The notes beneath the pieces are model-generated. The model saw only the letters and a list, made by a program, of their open reading frames with translations, had not been told where the DNA came from and searched no databases. From Bacteroidota bacterium (GTDB taxonomy: Bacteria > Bacteroidota > Bacteroidia > Bacteroidales > Paludibacteraceae): 5,187 nucleotides of DNA. This document shows positions 1 to 5,187 of the stretch, one piece after another; the stretch's first letter is position 1, and each line of letters opens with the position of its first letter. The position numbers and the translations under genes are program-made. The DNA lies in contig JAKLIM010000280.1 in NCBI GenBank assembly GCA_022709605.1, positions 1 to 5,187 on the forward strand. The letters run 5' to 3'.

Positions 1-717
1 GAACCTTATGATGAAATTGCGACGATACAGCGCATGATTCCTAAAGGCGAGCGCACCATTATAGCACACCTGAAGCATTTGAAAGAGCATGATGAAACCG
101 ATTATCTGAAACAAGGTGTTGGTTACTTGCGTGCCAATGGAATACAGATTGATTTTGCACAGGTACACAATCACGGTGGTTCAGGATGTGCTACAAAGCC
201 GGTAGCAGCGCCTGTTCAACATCAATATGCAGGTGGTGGTTGCCCGGGAAGCAGAGAAATGAGTTTTGGAGCTCCTAAACCTGCCACATCAGGTTTCAAA
301 TTGGTTGCACCTGTTGATGCTAATACTGAACCAGCATCACAACTTCGTCAGTGGCCAGTACAATTGCATTTGCTGAATCCGGAAGCGCAGTATTTCCGAA
401 GTGCTGATGTGGTGTTAGCAGCCGATTGTGTAGCATTTAGTTTTGCCGATTTTCACAACCGTTTCCTTGCCGGAAAAACGCTTGCCATAGCTTGTCCGAA
501 ACTGGATACGAACAAGGAATCATACATTGAAAAACTGAAAGTTATGATTATCAATTCGCATATCAATACGCTGACAGTTATCATTATGGAAGTTCCATGT
601 TGTGGAGGGTTGCTTGGACTGGCACAAAAAGCAGTTGCAGAAGCCGGACGCAAAATACCTGTAAAACTGGTAGTTGTAGGCGTTAAAGGAGATGTTTTGA
701 AGGAAGAGTGGACCTGA
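1..717 (+). CDS. Hcp-associated 4Fe-4S protein, C-terminal part (5' end outside window)
   Basis: The reading frame is open from base 1 (E-P-Y-D-E...) and stops with TGA at 715-717. The first ATG, at 34, is therefore internal and not a start. The 238 visible residues resemble the C-terminal part of a roughly 300-residue family that begins with a two-cluster ferredoxin domain and is often encoded next to hcp; that domain would lie left of the window. Visible landmarks, numbered from base 1, are HNHGGSGC (Cys63), GGGCPGSRE (Cys81), a QWPVQLHLLNP segment, AADCVAF (Cys143), ACPKLD (Cys165) and EVPCCGGL (Cys200-Cys201). There is no signal peptide or membrane segment in this part, so it is probably cytoplasmic. 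The gene lies 184 bases upstream of hcp on the same strand. An electron-donor or accessory role for Hcp is inferred from that pairing; no activity can be read from the sequence. I am confident of the family and unsure of the function. Confidence 0.82.
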   Translation, partial: EPYDEIATIQRMIPKGERTIIAHLKHLKEHDETDYLKQGVGYLRANGIQIDFAQVHNHGGSGCATKPVAAPVQHQYAGGGCPGSREMSFGAPKPATSGFKLVAPVDANTEPASQLRQWPVQLHLLNPEAQYFRSADVVLAADCVAFSFADFHNRFLAGKTLAIACPKLDTNKESYIEKLKVMIINSHINTLTVIIMEVPCCGGLLGLAQKAVAEAGRKIPVKLVVVGVKGDVLKEEWT

Positions 718-720
718 AGA

Positions 721-895
721 ATTTACAATCCAAAGAATTTACAATTTATTCATTTACAATTTACAATTTAAAATAAGACATTTACTATTAAGCTATTATC
801 TAAAAAAATAGTCAATAGTAAATAAGAAAATAGTCAATAGAAATAATCCTTCATTTACCAATAAATAGTAAATGGTAAATGAATTAATAGTCAAT
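721..895. repeat. Cluster of ATTTAC-type heptamer repeats in both orientations
   Basis: This fills almost the whole spacer between the Fe-S gene and hcp. ATTTACAAT occurs at 721-729, 737-745, 752-760 and 759-767; the first two copies share the longer form AGAATTTACAAT (718-729, 734-745). Farther right the same kind of word mostly lies on the minus strand: AATAGTAAAT at 814-823 and 864-873 (with its complement ATTTACTATT at 780-789), and AATAGTCAAT at 807-816, 829-838 and 886-895. Read on the appropriate strand, much of it is a loose 7-base period of the form N-ATTTAC / N-ATTGAC. Counting bases 718-901 gives 33 G+C of 184, about 18%. No open frame of note lies inside. The function is unknown; it could be repeat filler, a protein-binding array or structured leader RNA. 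Confidence 0.75.
850..883. promoter_or_regulatory. Perfect 11-bp inverted repeat just upstream of hcp
   Basis: Arm 850-860 (TTCATTTACCA) is the exact reverse complement of arm 873-883 (TGGTAAATGAA), with a 12-base A/T-rich loop at 861-872. It ends 18 bases before the hcp ATG. The position would suit an operator or a 5'-leader hairpin. However, the arms are built from the same ATTTAC words as the rest of the spacer, so the palindrome may simply be two oppositely oriented repeat units. No T-run follows it, so it is not a standard terminator. It does not match the classic FNR/CRP half-site TTGAT-N4-ATCAA. The structure is certain; the regulatory role is speculative. Confidence 0.4.
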
Positions 896-901
896 TAAAT
901 T

Positions 902-2572
902 ATGAACATGTTTTGCTATCAATGCCAGGAGGCAGCCAAAGGGTCGGGATGCGAGGTTAAGGGAGTTTGTGGAAAAACTCCCGAAGTATCAGCGCTACAG
1001 GATTTACTTATTTATCAGGTTAAAGGTTTATCGCATTATACCTCCGCTTTACGTTTGCTCGAAATAGAAAACGAAGCTGCCAATCTTTTTATTACCGACA
1101 GTCTGTTTATGACTATCACCAACGCGAATTTCGATTACGAACGTTTTGTGAACCGCATTCGTGAAGGATTCAAACTCCGCTCTCAACTGAAAGCTACTTT
1201 GCTCGAAAATAAAGTAGAACTTGAAAAAACTGAATTACTTACCTGGACAGCTGTAACGGCTGCCGAAATGGAGCTAGTTGCCGCTAAAGTGGGCGTGTTA
1301 GCTACCGAAAACGAAGATGTTCGCTCATTGCGCGAACTTACCATTTATGGATTAAAAGGGATGGCTGCTTATGTAGAACATGCACAAAATCTGGGATATA
1401 ACGATGTGGCTGTACATGCGTTTATTCAACATGCTTTGGTTGCAACAACCAACGATGCGCTTACTGCCGATGAACTTACTGCGCTTGTGCTCGAAACCGG
1501 TAAATGGGGCGTTACAGTTATGGCATTGCTCGACAAAGCCAACACAACTACTTACGGAAATCCCGAAATTACCAAAGTAAACCTTGGGGTGCGCAAAAAT
1601 CCGGGTATTTTGATCAGCGGTCACGACCTGAAAGACATGGAACAACTGCTGAAACAAACCGAAGGAACCGGCGTTGATGTTTATACCCACAGCGAAATGT
1701 TACCTGCCAACTATTATCCGGCATTCAAAAAGTACAGCCATTTCGTTGGTAACTACGGTGGTGCCTGGTGGAGTCAGGTAACCGATTTTGAAACTTTCAA
1801 CGGCGTCATCCTCTTTACAACCAACTGTATTGTGCCACCGAAAAGCACAGCCACTTATTCCGACCGTGTTTACACAACAGGAGCATCAGGTTTTCCGGGC
1901 TTTAAACACATCGAAGAAGGTGTAAACGGACAACCGAAAGATTTTTCGCACATGATAGCTCATGCAAAACAAATGGCTGCACCCACCGAAATTGAAACCG
2001 GTGAGATAGTGGGTGGTTTTGCGCATGCGCAGGTTTTTGCGTTGGCCGATAAAGTGGTTGATGCAGTAAAATCGGGTGCTATCCGTAAGTTTTTTGTGAT
2101 GGCCGGTTGTGATGGCCGTATGAAAGGTCGTAACTATTACACTGAATTTGCACAGCAACTCCCCACTGATACGGTAATTCTTACCGCAGGTTGCGCCAAA
2201 TACCGTTACAACAAATTGCCATTGGGCGATATAGGTGGAATTCCACGTGTGTTGGATGCCGGACAGTGCAACGACAGTTTCTCGTTGGTGATGATTGCCC
2301 TCAAACTGAAAGAAGTTTTCGAACTGAACGATATCAATGAGTTGCCAATCGCCTATAACATCGCCTGGTACGAGCAAAAAGCGGTGATTGTGCTGCTGGC
2401 GTTGCTCTTCCTGGGTGTGAAAAACATTCACCTCGGACCTACATTGCCTGCTTTCCTTTCGCCCAATGTGGCTAATGTGTTGGTAAATGCATTCGGAATT
2501 GCACCAATCGGAAGTGTGGACGAAGATATGGCGTTATTTTTGCCAAGTTTGGAATTAGAAGAAAAGAAATAA
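902..2572 (+). CDS. hcp: Hybrid cluster protein (Hcp; hydroxylamine/NO reductase), class I
   Basis: This is a full-length 556-residue Hcp, a cytoplasmic enzyme that reduces nitric oxide to N2O and, in vitro, hydroxylamine to ammonia; E. coli Hcp has also been linked to protein S-nitrosylation. The N-terminal cysteines Cys5, Cys8, Cys17 and Cys23 have the C-x2-C-x8-C-x5-C spacing of class I (anaerobe-type) enzymes and bind a cubane cluster. All expected ligands of the hybrid Fe-S-O cluster are present: His241 (SGHDL), Glu265 (HSEML), Cys309 (TNCIVPP), Cys403 (AGCDGR, the persulfide cysteine in the family), Cys431 (AGCAKYRYNK), Cys456 (GQCNDSFS) and Glu491 (WYEQKA). Each is three lower than the Desulfovibrio vulgaris numbering as I recall it. 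Length and the intact helical region (about 30-220) also fit class I. ATG at 902 gives MNMFC; ATG at 908 would remove only two residues. There is no Shine-Dalgarno sequence. No Hcr-type reductase is visible; the upstream Fe-S protein is the likely partner. Confidence 0.97.
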   Translation: MNMFCYQCQEAAKGSGCEVKGVCGKTPEVSALQDLLIYQVKGLSHYTSALRLLEIENEAANLFITDSLFMTITNANFDYERFVNRIREGFKLRSQLKATLLENKVELEKTELLTWTAVTAAEMELVAAKVGVLATENEDVRSLRELTIYGLKGMAAYVEHAQNLGYNDVAVHAFIQHALVATTNDALTADELTALVLETGKWGVTVMALLDKANTTTYGNPEITKVNLGVRKNPGILISGHDLKDMEQLLKQTEGTGVDVYTHSEMLPANYYPAFKKYSHFVGNYGGAWWSQVTDFETFNGVILFTTNCIVPPKSTATYSDRVYTTGASGFPGFKHIEEGVNGQPKDFSHMIAHAKQMAAPTEIETGEIVGGFAHAQVFALADKVVDAVKSGAIRKFFVMAGCDGRMKGRNYYTEFAQQLPTDTVILTAGCAKYRYNKLPLGDIGGIPRVLDAGQCNDSFSLVMIALKLKEVFELNDINELPIAYNIAWYEQKAVIVLLALLFLGVKNIHLGPTLPAFLSPNVANVLVNAFGIAPIGSVDEDMALFLPSLELEEKK

Positions 2573-2582
2573 ATATTAGTAA

Positions 2583-2621
2583 AAACTAAAAAGGCTTCAA
2601 ATTTCGAAGCCTTTTTAGTTT
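2583..2621. terminator. Bidirectional intrinsic terminator between hcp and ndh
   Basis: A perfect 16-bp stem (2583-2598 with 2606-2621) encloses a 7-base loop (2599-2605). The core is GGCTTC / GAAGCC, flanked by five A on the left and five T on the right, so it forms a G/C stem followed by a U-run when transcribed in either direction. It begins 11 bases after the hcp stop. On the opposite strand it overlaps the TAA of the NDH-2 gene (complement of 2620-2622). A single hairpin thus appears to end both convergent transcripts. Confidence 0.93.
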
Positions 2622-3915
2622 AGATATCAGTTACTTTCTCTTTTTTATAATCAATGTTTGTTATCAATCGCAACGAAGTATCTTTGGTAATATAACTCCA
2701 GGCCCAATTGAAAAAAATCACCAGTTTATTCCGGACGCTCAGGATCAACATCAAATGAAGGAACATCCAAATATACCAGGCCATTGCACCTTTAATTTTT
2801 AAAAATGGAAACTCAACAACTGCTTTGTGTTTGCCAATTGTAGCCATCATTCCTAAATCATTGTATTCATATTCAACAATTTTAGCTTGTTTTCCATTCA
2901 AAGTTTTTAGAATATTCTTTCCTAAATTTTTGGCCTGATTGATTGCCACATTGGCTACCTGAGGATGTCCATTAGGATATTTGGGTGTTTCCATGTAAGC
3001 CACATCACCCAAAGCATAAATATTTTCGAATCGTTTAAGTTTATTGAATCTGTCAACAATGTACCTGTTCCTGTTAATGTCTTCGTTTTCAAGTCCTTCA
3101 ATTATATTTCCGGTAACTCCCGCTGCCCAGATTACATTTTTCGAATGAATTATTTCACCTGTATTTAATGTTGCAACATTACCATCATAAGAAACCAAAA
3201 GTGTTTCAGTTTTAACGATTACACTCATGTCTTCCAGGTATTTACGGGATGCCTTTTTGGATTCCTCACTCATATTATTCAAGGTATTTTTACTTCCTTC
3301 CAACAAAATAATATTGAATTTTGAAAAATCGATGTTATGATAGTCTTTCGGAAGTACATCTTTTTTTAGTTCGGCAAATGAACCCGAAAGCTCAACTCCT
3401 GTTGGACCGCCACCCACGATAATAATATTCATCCAGGCCTGTTTGTCTTCTGGTCGTGCAAAAATTTCCTTTTCGAAACTAAAAAGTATTTTATTGCGAA
3501 TGTCGATTGATTCCTGTGTCGTTTTCATCGAAAAAGCATTCTCACTCATTTGTTTATTGCCAAAAAAATTGGTTTTGCAACCGGTGGAAATGATCAAGTG
3601 ATCGTAGGTGATGGTTCGATCGTAGGCTGTCTGAATCATGTTTTTTTCAGGATATATTTTTGTAATATCGGCCATTCGAAAATCAACAACTTTACTTTTC
3701 TGAAATATTTTACGGAATGGAAATGAAATACTTGACGGTTCGAGCCTTCCGCTTGCCACCTGATAGAAAAGTGGTTGAAATTGATGGTGGTTTTGTTTGT
3801 CAACTAAAATAACTTTTAAATCGGATTTAATCAGCGTTTTAGCTAATTGCAAACCAGCAAATCCGCCACCAATTATTACAACTTTATCCCCTTTTTTGAT
3901 ACCTGATAAACTCAT
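2620..3915 (-). CDS. ndh: Type II NADH dehydrogenase (NDH-2), FAD-dependent NADH:quinone oxidoreductase
   Basis: This 431-residue flavoprotein transfers electrons from NADH to membrane quinone without pumping protons. It is bound to the inner face of the cytoplasmic membrane. Two Rossmann folds are visible. The FAD fold has GGGFAG at 16-21 and an acidic residue, Asp39, at the end of its second strand. The NADH fold has GGGPTG at 168-173, with Glu206 (ILLEG) suggesting preference for NADH over NADPH. Other family marks are QPLFYQVASG (47-56), STGCKTNFFG (110-119), WAAGV (263-267), ALGDVAY (301-307, FAD-binding Asp304) and HPQVANVAINQAKN (317-330, quinone/flavin region). The C-terminus (about 378-407, rich in W, F, L and I) is the amphipathic/hydrophobic membrane anchor. 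Length is normal. ATG at 3915 follows an A-rich leader with no Shine-Dalgarno, and no better start exists. It lies 89 bases downstream of the MATE gene and converges on hcp. It is not an Hcr-like Hcp reductase: no FNR-type flavin domain or ferredoxin domain is seen. Confidence 0.94.
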   Translation of the reverse strand: MSLSGIKKGDKVVIIGGGFAGLQLAKTLIKSDLKVILVDKQNHHQFQPLFYQVASGRLEPSSISFPFRKIFQKSKVVDFRMADITKIYPEKNMIQTAYDRTITYDHLIISTGCKTNFFGNKQMSENAFSMKTTQESIDIRNKILFSFEKEIFARPEDKQAWMNIIIVGGGPTGVELSGSFAELKKDVLPKDYHNIDFSKFNIILLEGSKNTLNNMSEESKKASRKYLEDMSVIVKTETLLVSYDGNVATLNTGEIIHSKNVIWAAGVTGNIIEGLENEDINRNRYIVDRFNKLKRFENIYALGDVAYMETPKYPNGHPQVANVAINQAKNLGKNILKTLNGKQAKIVEYEYNDLGMMATIGKHKAVVEFPFLKIKGAMAWYIWMFLHLMLILSVRNKLVIFFNWAWSYITKDTSLRLITNIDYKKEKVTDI

Positions 3916-4004
3916 TTTTATACTTTTAAATTTGTAACCTGCTTAATAAACAAGTTAATTCGGGAATTGTTGATAATAAAAGAAAAATTTCTTTAATAAA
4001 AATT
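3916..4004 (-). other. 89-base spacer between the MATE and NDH-2 genes
   Basis: This is A/T-rich leader sequence of the NDH-2 gene. On the minus strand it lacks a clear Bacteroidota promoter (TTTG near -33 with TAnnTTTG near -7) and has no Shine-Dalgarno before the ATG. The only symmetry noticed is AAAGAAA / TTTCTTT at 3979-3985 and 3988-3994, an all-A/T arm apart from one pair, too weak to call a terminator. Whether NDH-2 is co-transcribed with the MATE gene is therefore undecided. Confidence 0.5.
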
Positions 4005-5187
4005 TTAACGATTATCAGGACTCATTTCAACATGAAACTTTCTGAGGAAAAGGTAGATGGTAATTGCTGTTACTAAGGTAGATAGCCCATCGGCAACCGG
4101 AAGTGACATCCATGCACCATTTAAACCAAAAATTTTGGGTAAAATGAATAAGCAGGGAATCAGAAATATAAATTGTCGGGTGAGGCTTAAAAAAATTGAT
4201 ATTTTTGCTTTACCAATGGATTGAAAAAAGTTAGATACCACAATTTGAAATCCAATCACAGGAAACATGATAACTGAAATTCTTAATCCGTTGGCGGCAA
4301 TATTTTGTAATTCTTTATCAACAGTAAAAACGGAAACAACAGATTTTGAAAAGAACATAAAAATAATGAATCCCAGACTGGTCATTATTGTGGCAGTAAT
4401 AGCTCCGATTTTTAATGTTTTAATGACGCGATGGTGCAATTTGGCTCCGTAATTATAGCCTATAATTGGTTGTGTACCCTGGTTTAAACCTATGATTAAC
4501 ATGATAAGCAAAGTAAGAACACTGTTTAGAATCCCGTAAGCACCAATGGCTAAATCACCGCCGTAATTAAGTAGTGTGCCGTTGATTATAATAACTACCA
4601 TGCTGGCAGCCAGTTGCATGCTGAAAGGTGACATGCCGATACTCAATATTGAAAAAATGATGTCTTTTTCGAGTTTGAAATTCTTTTTTCGGAAACGAAT
4701 ATTTGTGCTTTTTCCGAAGAAATGTGAAATTACCCATGCACCACCCACAAAATAGGAGATAACTGTAGCAATGGCAGCTCCACGAATTCCCATATCAAAA
4801 ACAAATATAAAAATGGGATCAAGAATCGTATTCAAAACTGCACCTAATATAATGGAATACATGGCTTTACGCGGAAATCCGGAGGCACGCATGATATTAT
4901 TAAACCCAAAATACAGGGCTGTCAGAATACCACCGGGAACAATAATTTGCATATATTCGATGGCGTACTGTATAGTGTTTTCGGTTCCACCAAACAAACG
5001 AAGCAAATCGCTCATAAAAACAAACGAAAAAATAACGGCTGTACCCGAAATTATAATGGTGAGGATCAGGGCATTCGCTAATATCTTTTCGGCTTTATCA
5101 ATATTGCCTTCTCCCAAAGTTATCGATAATCTGGAGGCTGAACCGGCACCAATTAACATTCCGAAAGCCATTAAAATAATCATGAAA
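4005..5187 (-). CDS. MATE-family efflux transporter, N-terminus outside window
   Basis: The frame stays open to the right edge of the window (a Phe codon precedes the ATG at 5183), so that Met is internal and the true start lies beyond. At least 393 residues are visible; the family is usually about 440-460 long, so roughly 50-60 residues (helix 1 and part of helix 2) are missing. MATE proteins are inner-membrane antiporters that expel cationic drugs or metabolites using Na+ or H+. Numbering from the internal Met, marks include GAGSASRLSITLGEG (12-26), FNNIMRASGFPRKA (94-107), LNTILDPIFIF (117-127), GIRGAAIATVIS (132-143), and in the second half GMSPFSMQLAAS (183-194), GLNQGTQPIIGYNYGA (232-247) and GLNGAWMSLPVAD (353-365). 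The halves show the internal repeat of the family, with about ten hydrophobic segments visible. It looks closest to the MepA/DinF-like MATE branch. Substrate cannot be assigned. Confidence 0.92.
   Translation of the reverse strand, partial: FMIILMAFGMLIGAGSASRLSITLGEGNIDKAEKILANALILTIIISGTAVIFSFVFMSDLLRLFGGTENTIQYAIEYMQIIVPGGILTALYFGFNNIMRASGFPRKAMYSIILGAVLNTILDPIFIFVFDMGIRGAAIATVISYFVGGAWVISHFFGKSTNIRFRKKNFKLEKDIIFSILSIGMSPFSMQLAASMVVIIINGTLLNYGGDLAIGAYGILNSVLTLLIMLIIGLNQGTQPIIGYNYGAKLHHRVIKTLKIGAITATIMTSLGFIIFMFFSKSVVSVFTVDKELQNIAANGLRISVIMFPVIGFQIVVSNFFQSIGKAKISIFLSLTRQFIFLIPCLFILPKIFGLNGAWMSLPVADGLSTLVTAITIYLFLRKFHVEMSPDNR

Noticed and set aside
34..717. ATG at 34 as the start of the Fe-S protein
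   Set aside because: The frame is open to base 1 and the upstream residues fit the family, so this Met is internal and the gene is cut by the window edge.
850..883. FNR/HcpR operator
   Set aside because: The palindrome does not match TTGAT-N4-ATCAA, and its arms are explained by the local repeat words; kept only as an inverted repeat of unknown role.
721..895. CRISPR array in the repeat-rich spacer
   Set aside because: The repeats are only 7-12 bases, irregularly spaced (16, 15, 7, 22, 57), and present in both orientations, with no unique spacers of constant length and no cas gene.
1886..2431. 181-codon minus-strand frame inside hcp
   Set aside because: It is antisense to the conserved ligand-bearing part of hcp, has no recognisable motif and is a shadow of hcp codon structure. 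The same holds for the other antisense frames at 453-653, 1352-1690, 2965-3168 and 4267-4452, and for the same-strand alternate frame at 1380-1580.
2620..3915. Hcr-like reductase for Hcp
   Set aside because: It has the two Rossmann folds and membrane-binding C-terminus of NDH-2, no ferredoxin domain, and is transcribed convergently to hcp.
3979..3994. Terminator after the MATE gene
   Set aside because: The 7-bp arms contain a single G/C pair and only a 2-base loop, so the hairpin would be too weak.
4005..5183. ATG at 5183 as the start of the MATE gene
   Set aside because: The frame continues past it, and the protein would begin in the middle of a membrane helix and lack about 50-60 family residues.

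Overview
The window looks like a piece of a Bacteroidota chromosome, probably an anaerobic or facultative member of the Bacteroidales/Marinilabiliales type. This is inferred from three things: the start codons lack Shine-Dalgarno sequences and sit behind A/T-rich leaders, the spacers are very A/T-rich with TTTAC-type repeat words, and the NADH dehydrogenase has the sequence style usual in that phylum. It is not proven from 5.2 kb. No phage, transposon, CRISPR, tRNA or rRNA signal was seen.

The left half reads rightward. Positions 1-717 hold the C-terminal three quarters or so of an iron-sulfur protein of the type commonly found beside hcp; its N-terminal ferredoxin domain would lie left of the window. 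A 184-base spacer of about 18% G+C follows, made largely of short ATTTAC-like words in both orientations. Next is a full-length hybrid cluster protein gene (hcp, 902-2572) with every cluster-ligand residue in place. The pair fits a nitric oxide / nitrosative stress module: Hcp reduces NO (and hydroxylamine in vitro), and the Fe-S protein is a plausible electron-delivery or maturation partner.

The right half reads leftward. A MATE-family multidrug/cation antiporter gene (4005-5187, start outside the window) lies upstream of a type II NADH dehydrogenase gene (2620-3915), separated by 89 bases. The NDH-2 gene converges on hcp, and one strong, nearly symmetrical hairpin (2583-2621) separates them and can serve both as terminator.

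The window is mostly ordinary accessory metabolism. The points most worth a second look are the two-orientation heptamer repeat cluster before hcp, the absence of a recognisable promoter in that spacer, the Cys/His-rich segment of the Fe-S protein, and the drop in G+C across the terminator. I found no convincing new multi-gene system.
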